DNA of 64,000 nt. Origin: Phlyctochytrium arcticum (Eukaryota; Chytridiomycota; Chytridiomycetes; Chytridiales; Chytridiaceae). Made by a program: the position numbers and the translations under genes. This document shows positions 1 through 8,841 of the stretch, in pieces. The notes under the pieces were generated by a model, which searched no databases, had not been told where the DNA came from, and saw only the letters and a list, made by a program, of their open reading frames with translations. The stretch's first letter is position 1. Every line of letters starts with the position of its first letter. Location: positions 21,675 through 85,674 of the forward strand of contig JAHLKI010000053.1 in assembly GCA_025602905.1 (NCBI GenBank), written 5' to 3'.

Positions 1-460
1 TTTAATGATCTGCAATTTTCTAGGGTGCCCAGCAATGCCTCATCTGTAATCAACAGACTTGTATAATCAAGACTTGTGCTTTGAGGATCAGATTAACTAC
101 CATTATCAAATGCACATCTATGAGGCGAACTTACAGATTTGGACAGAAACTTGTCAGGCTGATTATTTGTGCATAAAAAGCTGTACAAATCTCGTTCGAA
201 GACTGGAACGTCCAGCAGAGTTCTAGGTGTCGAACGGAACTTCCCAGTTGTGGGTTTTCCGCTAGCGTTTTCAATAGGAGCTGAAGTCGGCCGGGAGTAC
301 GACGATTGCTCCAAAATGCAATCGAGGTGTACAGACGTGAATGGACAATTTGATGCCAAGTATGCGATACGGAGCTCAGAGCAAGCAAAGTTTCGTAGTA
401 CTCGATCTTGCCCGCAATTTTCTCCAGCACCTCAGTAGGTAGTTTTGAGCCGGCCATCAT
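1..460 (-). CDS. F-box/LRR protein, partial (cut by the left window edge)
   Basis: Exon 1 (460-135, 326 nt) begins MMAGSKLP and encodes an F-box-like N terminus (LPTEVLEKIAGKI, then SSVSHTWHQIV and a conserved SRLYTSI). An intron (134-79, GTAAGT...AAAG) is followed by an exon (78-1) reading TSLDYTSLL...TLENCRSL, the start of the LRR part seen complete in the paralogue at 5497. The first exon has exactly the same length, start and phase as that paralogue, which decides the start over the longer upstream open frame. F-box proteins recruit substrates to SCF ubiquitin ligases through Skp1; the LRR part would bind the target. No lesion is visible in the part present, but the 3' end is outside the window. 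Family assignment is by motif pattern and comparison with the three other copies here. Confidence 0.7.
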
Positions 461-556
461 AGAGTCGATTGAGTAAAATCGGGTACGGATAACCTGGAGG
501 GTCTCAAGAACTCGGAGGGTTTCCAAGTTTGGAGCAACCCATCTGACAGTTGTCAA

Positions 557-1065
557 CTTGACTACAATGCTGATTCAAAGAAGTGATTGGAGTTTTTACA
601 GTTGAAACTATCACAGATGGTTGCACAAAAGACACTGAACAAAAGTTGCCGGGTGTCTATGATTGGGTGACTTGACCTCCACACACTCCGGCTGCGGGCC
701 TCATGGACTCACATCCCAAATCCACAAATGGACAGAAACGCCTGGAAATCCCGCATCTGGAATAGTAGCTCCTTGACCGAGTTTTGTTTTCTACGATGCA
801 GACTCGGGATTTTGTTTATCTGTTCCCAGTTACTTAGACTAAACGTAAGTCTACAGCGAAGGACTATGGCTAGGTACGTCGCAACGAGCTGGATTGACAG
901 ATGGACCGCGGTTTTCTTGAAGTACTACTATCGTTCTACCGACCGCGACCCTAGGCAATGTACATTTTACTCAGAGGACAAGGTGTTTTATACCACAGCC
1001 GATGCCAATGTGTCCCGTCAAGCTGGTGCTGGAATCGCCGCAGATGATGGCTCACATCCTTTACA
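557..1065. other. Intergenic, no supported gene
   Basis: Open frames here (for example 728-1099, +) have no recognisable domain and the last one runs into the terminal repeat of the transposon. I see no RNA gene or repeat. Confidence 0.5.
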
Positions 1066-1067
1066 TA

Positions 1068-1095
1068 GTGTAGAGCCGGTAGACTTTGGCACTAG
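1068..1095 (+). repeat. Left terminal inverted repeat of the mariner-type element
   Basis: 28 bp, a perfect inverted match to 3827-3854. It starts GTGTAGAGCC directly after a TA dinucleotide. Confidence 0.9.
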
Positions 1096-1290
1096 TTGAA
1101 GATTATATGACTGTGCCATTTTATACAATGCATTCGAAGTTTTGATCACGCGATTGTATCCGACTCGCGTAATCCCACTGTGGTTTTTGCTGTGTTCCTC
1201 GCTATCACTCTTTCTCTTTCATCTGAGGCTCCAGTGTGCAGGTGCGTCTTATATGTTTTCTTCGTCTTCGTTTCTCTGCTTGGGAGCTCG

Positions 1291-2351
1291 ATGTGGTTAC
1301 TTATGACTTGCGCCGTTCTGTTGTCTCTGTTTAGACCTGCATTGGCACGAGTGCAGCACAACATGACCCTCATCGCAATGGTACCTGCGTCTGATTCCAA
1401 CGGAAAGGTGCTTCTTGCCGCGTCGGACACATATCTCTTAGAACATGGTGGAAAACATTGGACCGAGCGGAAAATCAAAATAATTCAAGGGCAGTGGGGA
1501 TTGCTCTTAAATGGTGTCAGTAGTTGCCGATTTTTCAAAGATACAACAGGGAAAGAGAAACCGTTCTTAGATTACATGGAAGAAAACTTTCTGTCTATAT
1601 TTGCTCAGATTCCAGGTAAAAGTGCTGCGCTGTCAGCAACTACCATTGTATGTAAAACTCAATCAGGTTCTTGTAGCATCCGAGAACGAAATCGAATTAG
1701 GGAAAGATGGATCCGGAAACGTACAACCAATGCTACACGAAAAGCTGCAGCACTTTTTCAACAAATTTCAGCAGAAGCTAATGATAGCAAAAACGAGCGC
1801 AGCTGGCAGCCATCCTGGAGATGTAGTCGTGTTTGATACATATATCAAGCAACAGAACACGCAACCGTTGATTGCAGGAGCAGAGATGATTTTTGGGTTG
1901 CATATCATGAGTTCTCGACTTTTTAAATCATCTGGAATGTTCTATTCTATTTGGATTTGTACCAACGGGTAAGCGGCGCAAGCGTTCTCAGTATATTTTC
2001 GTATCGATAATTTTCTTAATACAACTGTTTAGGGTACTTTGGACATGTCCGCAAAACATGGATGCTGTAAATTCCTATGGCTTTCCCACTTGTAACGCAA
2101 TATTAAGTCTTCAGTCATCCGGAAAGCCAGTTCCCGGATGGAGTAAGACGGACGCTACCAAATTTCTAGTCGCTTCTTTCGAAACTATTTCGAAGAGGTA
2201 TATCCATTGTCATCTAGTTCCATGTGGTATAGTACTAGAACAATTTGATTTTTTTAGCACTACAGGTTCAAAGGAAACTATAGATGGAATTACGCTTTTG
2301 TGCTTGAATGATGCGGGAGTCTCGGTCGAATTTGAGAAGTTAAATTTCTGA
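1291..2351 (+). CDS. Spliced gene inside the transposon; unknown, possibly secreted protein
   Basis: I do not recognise this gene. Four exons can be joined in frame: 1291-1615, 1677-1968, 2033-2197 and 2258-2351. The introns are 1616-1676 (GTAAAA...TTGTAG), 1969-2032 (GTAAGC...TTTAG) and 2198-2257 (GTATAT...TTTTTTTAG, a multiple of three, so it could be retained). The first ATG of the frame starts MWLLMTCAVLLSLFRPALA, which looks like a signal peptide with a cleavable A-x-A-like end. Downstream, VLLAASDTYLLEH and KIKIIQGQWGLLLNG are reminiscent of the early strands of Ntn-hydrolase (proteasome-type) folds, but this is only a pattern impression. The gene lies wholly between the transposon ends and is convergent with the transposase. 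Frame closure across two non-triplet introns argues for a real gene. Confidence 0.5.
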
Positions 2352-2718
2352 CTATAACCAACATAATGGGCTGTAGAGAAGGACATCGATGAATCACCAG
2401 TAACACATCCCGCTGTAGAGGGCATCGATGTATCGCACCCCGTTACCTTTTTATCAGGGCTATCGTGATTGCATATTGGTTCCATCTATGTATGGGCGAA
2501 ACAGAAACTCTTACTTTATAGAAAGAAAATATTTCTGGGTTCGTTCGTATTTTGGATCGCACGACACTCTAAATCCGTCGTCCACATTGGCTTGACATCC
2601 TCTAACTGACCTGCCCGTCGGCGAATCGGCGACTGAAAGTAACTGCGCAGGAACGAAAACGCGGAAGCTTTCATGCGCCGCACCATTTAGCACAAATAAG
2701 GTTAGAGTAAAAAAAATT
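2352..2718. other. Spacer between the two convergent genes of the transposon
   Basis: I see no supported gene. A short direct repeat, CTGTAGAG followed by GGCATCGATG-like sequence, occurs twice near 2373-2430. Confidence 0.4.
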
Positions 2719-3804
2719 TCACCTCCCGGCGGGAAGGAAACTTAAAGTTAACTCAGTAAAATCCTCCAGCGGAAAATCTTCATAGTCCAACGGAATCTGA
2801 TCCCCACGCGTTTTGACTCCAATGACGCTACCGCCAGACGAAATCCCAGTGTTCCCGTCACTGCTATTTTCACCTTCAGCCCCGCGATCTTTCCGATTAT
2901 GCTTCCCATCCCTATTCTCATGATCCTTCGCCTCTTCTTCACCATCACCGTCATTGTAATGCTGTTTCGACGGGTTCTTGCAACGCCCGGCTTTGCCAAG
3001 ACGATCCCATATGACCACTTCATTCGGACGCAAATTCGGAACAAGATGGCGCCAGACGTAGTGATAGAAGTTGACATCGTCAGTAGTCTCCGAATCGATG
3101 ATTGGCGAATGGACGAATCCGTCCTGGCGAATTGCGGCATAAACCGTCCAACGCTTCCCGTGGCGGGAACGCACTCTCGGTATCGGCTGACCTCGCTTCC
3201 CGCGCCCTCTCTTAGGTGCCTCGTTGTCGTATACAAAACTTTCGTCCACGTATACTCGACGAGACGGAGGAATCCCTCGTATATCGGCAGTATAATCTCT
3301 AACCAGCTGGATCACATCTTCGTTGGCGTACTTCTCCTGCTCGTCGCTGAACAACTTCCGAGAATATCCACATCGCTTGAGGTAATCGGATACCGTTCGA
3401 TGATTGATCCGGTGATCTAACAAAGCAGCTGCTTGTGAATTCGTAAGACCGGGGCACTTATCGAACTCAACCAATAAATTCCGCTGTTCTTCCGGATTCA
3501 ACTTGAAGGGCGTCCCTTTGTTTTTCACCGGTTGCAAATCGCGAGTCTGTTCCCAGCGAGCTTTCCATCGAAAAAGCGTGCGACGGCTGACCTTGAAGGT
3601 GCGGCATACTTCCGCCGCGGTGGACGATCTGAGCGCTCGAACAACCGCCAGTCGGGTTTCTACAGTACGGTGTTTGTCGGCGGTTTCTTGCACCAGAGCT
3701 TGTGAGAACCTTCCATGTTGTGGAGGGGAACGAGAAACACCGAAAAAACGGCTGGAGCCATCACATGATGTATTGCGCCACAAAACCAGTTGGAACAAAA
3801 TCAA
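2719..3804 (-). pseudogene. IS630/Tc1-type transposase, apparently inactive
   Basis: The frame encodes a helix-turn-helix N terminus (AAEVCRTFKVSRRTLFRWKA, about residues 60-80), a second HTH-like segment (LTNSQAAALLDHRINHRTVS) and the DDE_3-type catalytic core. VYVDESFVYDN carries the first acidic residue and VVIWDRLGKAG the second. The third acidic motif, normally in a Leu-Pro-Pro...Asn-Pro-Ile-Glu context, is absent. After KQHYN the protein continues as a low-complexity Asp/Glu/Lys/Asn stretch and ends LTLSFLPAGR. No in-frame ATG exists anywhere in the 361-codon frame; two ATGs just upstream (3813-3807) are in another frame and hit a stop at once. It lies 23 bp inside the right terminal repeat, the usual place. 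I infer a decayed transposase; an unseen intron at the 5' end could rescue the start but not the catalytic residue. Confidence 0.75.
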
Positions 3805-3826
3805 TTCATCATTTGAACCTATTTAC

Positions 3827-3854
3827 CTAGTGCCAAAGTCTACCGGCTCTACAC
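3827..3854 (-). repeat. Right terminal inverted repeat of the mariner-type element
   Basis: Perfect inverted copy of 1068-1095, followed by TA at 3855-3856. Confidence 0.9.
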
Positions 3855-4166
3855 TAAGAAGGTTTACGCCAATGGGTAGTACATATCTCGCGTCTCCAGG
3901 GTGGAAAGGTGGCGAGGGGGGCCCTGAGAAAACAGCACCAATTTCGGAAACATCGGGATTCTTGTAAAGTTTAACTGTCTGAATCTGAATTTTTATTTAG
4001 AGATGTAAAAAAAAAATGGATTTCAGAGTTTCCCAGTTCCCTTGTTTCAAGTTGCGAAATGGGAGATTCGTTCATGTTTGCAAATGAGTCTTCATCATGG
4101 CCACCACATTCATATATGCTCATAGTTCTTTTTCTAACCATCCTCGAAAGAAAGCGAGCGCGGTAG

Positions 4167-4979
4167 CTAAGCCAAATCGTCACGGGCGGTATGGGTAATT
4201 GTGAGATGTGGCGGCTTCTTGTTCAAAATAACTTCCATTTCTGAAGGACTGATTCTACAACATCTCGACAGATTGAGAGACTTCACGTTGGTAGCCAGGT
4301 CCAAGAAAGAAGACATTCCGATTGGAGTGAGGCCTGTGTACCCAAAGGTGAAGTCTTCCAGTAGTGGGCACATTTTGGCGATGCCATGCAGACAATCATC
4401 GTCAAAACCTGAGACGTCCTTGACATCGAGCTTCCGCAAATTTTGTAGGGGCAAGACCTTGATGAAGCTGTTGTGGCTGATTGCCGCGCAATCGACTAAA
4501 GCCAGCTTGTCTAATGATCTACACGTTTCGAGGATCTCACGCAATTCCATATGTACAATCCACGCACATTTTGAATCAAGACTTGTGCTTTAAGGATTGG
4601 GTCAAACCTCAAGTCACAACCCAAGTAAATAAAATGAATAGCTGTATGATGTTACAGATTCGGACACAAAATAGTCAGGCTGACAATATCTGCTTAAAAA
4701 GCTGTATCATCAAGGGACCGGCCCAGGCTCCCCCATTCGACCCTTAACTCCCGAACGAAAGGTGCCAGTTGTGGGTTTCCTCCCAGTGTTCTAGATAGCA
4801 GCGGAACTCGAGCGCGAGACCGAAAATTGTCCTCAACATAAATGGAACGGTACAAAAATGGTTGGACAAGTTGATACCTAGTATGGGATACGGAGCAGAG
4901 CATACAAAGTTTGGGCATGGTCTTCAGTGTCGTTCGCGATTTTCACCAGTATCTCGATTGGTAGTCTTGAGTAGGCCAT
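4167..4979 (-). pseudogene. F-box/LRR paralogue, broken
   Basis: The start MAYSRLPIEILVKIAND matches the F-box exon of the other copies. Near 4895-4918 the frame shifts: HAQTLYALL runs into a stop while VSHTRYQLVQPFLYRSI continues in a neighbouring frame. In the last part of exon 1 a codon that is TAT (Tyr) in the sister copies is TAA (FYAQI versus F-stop-ADI, near 4696-4700). After the homologous intron the LRR exon is open and reads ILETCRSLDKLALVDC...KMCPLLEDF...LKSLNLSRCC-type repeats to 4167, ending ITHTARDDLA. At least one frameshift and one nonsense change make a functional product unlikely. Its 3' flank resembles that of the copy at 6663. Confidence 0.75.
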
Positions 4980-5496
4980 TATAAAGTCGTCGGTGGATTG
5001 AGATCCGACACGAAAAACTTGAAATGTCGTAAAAAGTTTGTCCAATCGACAGAGATTGGCTTTCCCACCGGTCGCACCCCGACGCCTGCTAAACGCATGA
5101 CTGTGCCACCCACGCGTCTTGTCCAAACTGGAGGCATCTTGGATCCCTGTTAGATCTTGCCCAGCATATCTCGCTCGATCTCTGCAAACATTTACGTGCA
5201 GGATGCGTTCATCCGTCTTCTTTTAGGCCGAACTAGTAAAGAGGTAATTGGTTTCACAATCTTTAGAGATTTTGAGGAGCGCGGCTGTACAAAGTCAAAT
5301 CATTTTCTGGCTCAGGCTTACACCCGGAGGCTAGGTATGTGCTTTTGCTTGATTCTGCCAGTTCAGTCGGTAGAAGGGCTGCGGAACTCACATTCAGTCC
5401 AATTTCATAGTCGACCTTGATGATCACCTTGCCAATTGCACAAAATTTCGGAGACCCTAATTGATTTTCCGTACCTGTTTTGAAACAATCGACTCT
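4980..5496. other. Spacer between divergent F-box copies
   Basis: This would be the shared upstream region of the broken copy (minus) and the intact copy (plus). No other gene or clear TATA element is visible. Confidence 0.4.
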
Positions 5497-6310
5497 ATGA
5501 TGGCCGGCTCCAGACTACCGATTGAGATACTGGTGGAAATCGCGGGAGAGATCGCCGATGTCAACACTTTGTATGATCTGAGCGTCGTATCCCGTACGTG
5601 GCATCAAGTTGTCCAACCACTTCTGTACTGCTCCATTCCATTTCAAGACATGCCTCTTATTCGCCCCCAACTTCAGTTGCTATTGAAAACGCTAGAACGA
5701 AACCAACACCTGGCAAGTTTTGTTCGGGATGTAAAGTTGACATCGTACGGCCGCGTGCGGTCCCTCGCTCGTTCAGATTTTTATGCAGAAATAGCCCGGT
5801 TAGTCCATCAAAGTTCAAATCTGTAAGGTTTGCCCCTCATAACTGCCAACATTTCATGGACTTGAGTTTGACACCAAACCACTCTTCAGCACAAGTCTTG
5901 AGGTTACGGATTCGTCGATTGAAGACCATGAATTGCCGGGCATCCTGGAAAATTGTACATCATTAGTAGAACTGTCTCTGGCCGGTTGTTACAATATCAC
6001 AAGCAACGGCATCATCAAGGCCTTGTCATTATTGAAAAACGTGCAAAGGCTCAAACTTTCCGCCGTGGCCACCCGCCTGGATGATAATTGTCTGTGCGGC
6101 ATCGTCAAAATGTGTCCACTACTAGAAGATCTGGACTTGTGGAACACGAGCGTTGCGCGAAGCAGAGTCTCTTACATCATGAAACTTGCTACCCGCTTGA
6201 GGTCGCTCAATCTGCCGCAAGGTCGCAAAATTACGGATTTGGAGATGAGAGATATCATGAATGAAAAGCCATCGTATCTCACCATTACTGCCTGTAACCG
6301 TTGCCAATGA
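5497..6310 (+). CDS. F-box/LRR protein, intact copy
   Basis: Two exons, 5497-5822 and 5890-6310, joined across an intron 5823-5889 (GTAAGG...CTCTTCAG), give 248 residues. The N-terminal 40 residues form an F-box-like segment (LPIEILVEIAGEIADVNTLY, then LSVVSRTWHQVVQPLLYCSI). The second exon encodes leucine-rich repeats (LVELSLAGCYNITSNGI, VQRLKLSAV, MCPLLEDLDLWNT, LRSLNLPQG) and ends ITACNRCQ. The MM start is shared by the other copies. A role as an SCF substrate receptor is inferred from the F-box plus LRR architecture. It is the only one of four local copies that is both complete and undamaged; transcription is opposite to the other three. Confidence 0.8.
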
Positions 6311-6662
6311 TCGTTCCATAGCAGACTAAAGACTTGGGATGATGAAAACTGGATGATTTGCCGTGAATGGGATCATATGTCAGCACTCCAAGCATTCGAT
6401 CGATGTAGATAGTGTAAATACTCAAAAAAGAATCGTGTACATAGATGAGTGTCCATGGATCAACAGCACCCATTCGGAAACGTTGAGCATTTCCCGTATT
6501 GTGTATATTCGTCTGAATCTCAACCTTTATGAGACAATAAAGGTGGGTGTCCAGACTTGCAAGTTTTTCTGCTCCAAGTTTCTCTGGAATTTTCATCATG
6601 GCCATCACATTCATATTATATACATAACTTCTTATCCAATATGCACTATTTACACATAAATC
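6311..6662. other. Convergent 3' spacer of two F-box copies
   Basis: Part of it (around 6590-6640) resembles the 3' flank of the broken copy at 4060-4130, both containing TTCATCATGGCCA and CACATTCATAT. It therefore belongs to the duplicated unit. No gene seen. Confidence 0.4.
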
Positions 6663-7493
6663 TCAATATTTTAGAAACCTTGCTAGCCAGACCTGGATTG
6701 TGAGATGCGGTGGCTTCTTGTTCAAAATAACTTCCATGTCTGAATGACTGATGTCACAACATCTCGACAGATTGAGAGACTTCAAGTTGGTTAGCCAGGT
6801 CCAAGAAAGAAAGACATTCCGATTGGAGTGACGCCTGTGTGTACCCCGAGGTGAAGTCTTCCAGTAGTGGGCACATTTTGGCGATGTCACAAAGACATTC
6901 ATCGTCAATGTTGATGATATTGGCAACATCGAGCTTTCGGATATTTTTCAGATAGGGCAAGATCTTGAAGATGCCCTCGCGGGTGATATTGCAGCAATTG
7001 TTGAGACGCAGTTCTTCCAATGGTCTGCATGTTTCGAGGATGTCTAGCAATTCCTCATCTTCAATCGACGGAAATTTAAAATCAAGGCTTGTGCTGTCAA
7101 GGATTGGGTCAAAGCTCACGGTTTCAAATGCACAGCTATGAGGCAAACTTACAGATTGGGACACAGACTTGTCAGGCTGGCTATTTCTGCATAAAAAGCT
7201 GTACAAATCTCGTACGAAGACTGGAACGTCCAGCAAACTTTTAGGTGCCGAACGAAATTTGCCAGTTGTGGTCTTCTTTCTAGCGCGTTTGATAGCAGCT
7301 GAACTTGGGCGCGAATAAAACGTAGGTCCTGAAATCGAATGGAGCGGTACAGGAGTGGTTGGGTCAATTGATGCCAAAGTATGGGATACGAAGCTTAGAG
7401 CATGCAAAGTTTTGACGTCGTAGGCAAATCTCGTCCGCAATTTTGGCCCAGTATCTCAATCGGTATCGGCAGTCTTGGGCCGGGCATCATCAT
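6663..7493 (-). pseudogene. F-box/LRR paralogue, broken by several frameshifts
   Basis: The start (MMMPGPRLPIPIEIL) is followed by at least two frameshifts within the F-box (near 7440 and 7370). The correct sequence is split over three frames (DVKTLHALSFVSHT in one, then TQPLLYRSIRFQDLRF...LTSLCPNL in another). The homologous intron and the LRR exon follow (LDILETCRPLEELRLNNCCN...KMCPLLEDFTSGY). A further frameshift near 6840 separates the final repeat (LKSLNLSRCCDISHSDMEVI). A duplicated GTGT at the last point suggests slippage. No functional product is expected. Confidence 0.75.
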
Positions 7494-7913
7494 CGGTTCG
7501 ATTGATTTCAGATCAGGCACGACCTCACAAACGTGGAGCGAATGAATTGACAGCTGTCAATTTGACCAATGCCACGGACTGTGCCACACGGACATGTCTC
7601 GCTGAACCATCTCCCGTCTCTTCAAGTCCTTTACGGACAAAAGATAATCAAGGCAGTTTGATAAGGGGAGTCGCAGATCGAAAACTTACTCTTTTTATGC
7701 GGGAAGGAACATCAGAGCAGGCAAAACACACAAGTAACCAGTGCGAGAGGCATGCGGCACAATGTCAATCTTTTGTTGCTACTTGTTACCGCCCATACTC
7801 TAAACTTTCAAGTCCCGTCCAGAGGTTCCACGATTCATAGTCAGAGTGAACTTTCAAGTGGCAGTAGTATATTATATGATGGTGACACGGACGCTAGGCT
7901 ACCTCATGCGTTC
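7494..7913. other. Intergenic, no supported gene
   Basis: Short plus-strand open frames here have no family features and the longer one overlaps the antisense of the next gene. Nothing else noted. Confidence 0.4.
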
Positions 7914-8366
7914 TTATTGCCTGTGCATCATCACCCGTCCGATCTCCTTTCCCACGGCGTTCATCACAAAGCCCGGCGCCTGCTCCTTTGGGATGTGGAC
8001 GCTTGTAGACACGCTCATTTTGTTGCTAAAGCGTTGGGTTTTAGTAGCCTGGATGATTTACACACCCATTAGTATGGTTGAACAAACACACGGTTCGGGA
8101 GTGCGGCTATATACCTGGATGGCGCCGCTGGTCTTTAGAGTCAATTTGTTGGTGAGGTTGCCGCATTGCTGCACTATGGTCATCTTCGTGCCCGGTCGGC
8201 CCACGGTCTTTGGTGCCTTCGGTGCCTTTGGCGCCTTCTTTGTGGAGACGACCTTTGTCACCTGCGTGGACTTGGTGGACTTGGTGGACTTGGTGGACTT
8301 GGTGGACTTGGTGGACTTGGTGGACTTGGTGGACTTGGTGGTCTTGGTGGTCTTGGTGGTGCCCAT
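7914..8366 (-). CDS. Small Lys-Ser-Thr repeat protein, function unknown
   Basis: Two exons, 8366-8115 and 8048-7914, join in phase 0 across a 66-nt intron (8114-8049, GTATAT...CATCCAG) to give 128 residues. The N terminus is MGTTKTTKTT followed by eight KST triplets, then a basic stretch (KKAPKAPKAPKTVGRPGTK). The C-terminal half has no repeats (NKMSVSTSVHIPKEQ, FVMNAVGKEIGRVMMH). A TATATATA lies about 85 bp upstream of the ATG on the same strand, which supports transcription in this direction. The repeat is strongly basic and hydroxyl-rich, and no signal peptide or membrane segment is visible. I do not recognise a family. Without the intron the frame ends 18 codons after the donor site. Confidence 0.45.
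8269..8358. repeat. 9-bp minisatellite (GACTTGGTG)
   Basis: Eight perfect head-to-tail copies (8269-8340) are followed by two GTCTTGGTG variants. On the minus strand they encode KST and KTT triplets of the gene above, so copy-number change keeps the frame. Confidence 0.95.
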
Positions 8367-8450
8367 GGTAGTAGGGTAGAGTGTGGAGAGTGCGCAGGAT
8401 GAGGAGCGAGAGGAGAGCCAGAGGAGGGGACGGACAGGCTTCACAGAGAA

Positions 8451-8458
8451 TATATATA
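8451..8458 (-). promoter_or_regulatory. TATA-like element of the KST-repeat gene
   Basis: TATATATA, 85 bp upstream of the ATG at 8366. Confidence 0.4.
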
Positions 8459-8690
8459 GGGCTCCGCTGACCTCCGCTCCGAGAGACGGGGCGCAGCGTC
8501 CGACGCGGTGTTTAATATTTTTATCGTCCAGAAAGGAAACAAGTCCAAAAAAGTGCTCCCAAAAAGTGCTTGCCACTGCTTGAAAACAGTAAAAGTAGTA
8601 GTAGGTAGAGCAAATCAACACATTGTATTTTCTCAAACAGAAGCAAGCAAGGATATATATATACAGCAGAAAGATTGAAAAAACCAAAAT

Positions 8691-8710
8691 GCGAGAGAGA
8701 GAGAGAGGGA
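8691..8710. repeat. Short (GA)n tract
   Basis: GAGAGAGA run within the 3' flank of the MFS gene; a second GA-rich run follows near 8811-8834. The 8459-8841 spacer holds nothing else I can support. Confidence 0.6.
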
Positions 8711-8841
8711 GTGGTAGTAAGAGAGTGAGTGTGTGGGTGTGTGGAGGTGTGGTTGGGACTAGTAGTTGTAAAAAGAAATTAAATATGGGGTATGTGTGAA
8801 AGTTGGGTACAGAAGAGAGAGAGATAGAGAGAGAGGTGCGT

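Larger units (their letters stand above)
1066..3856. mobile_element. Tc1/mariner (IS630-type) DNA transposon with an extra gene
   Basis: Perfect inverted repeats of 28 bp (1068-1095 and 3827-3854), beginning GTGTAGAGCC, are each flanked outside by TA (1066-1067 and 3855-3856), the target duplication typical of the Tc1/mariner/IS630 superfamily. Similarity stops abruptly on both sides of the repeats, as expected for real ends. The element is about 2.8 kb. It contains a DDE-type transposase reading frame on the minus strand (2719-3804) close to the right end, and a separate spliced gene on the plus strand (1291-2351). Ordinary members encode only the transposase, so the second gene is unusual. 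The transposase appears disabled, so this copy is probably not autonomous now. Confidence 0.85.

Noticed and set aside
728..1099. 123-codon plus-strand open frame
   Set aside because: No domain, and its last codons lie in the transposon's terminal repeat.
7846..8379. Plus-strand frame with repeated Asp-Leu-Val
   Set aside because: It is the antisense of the KST repeat; the TATA element and the intron support the minus strand.
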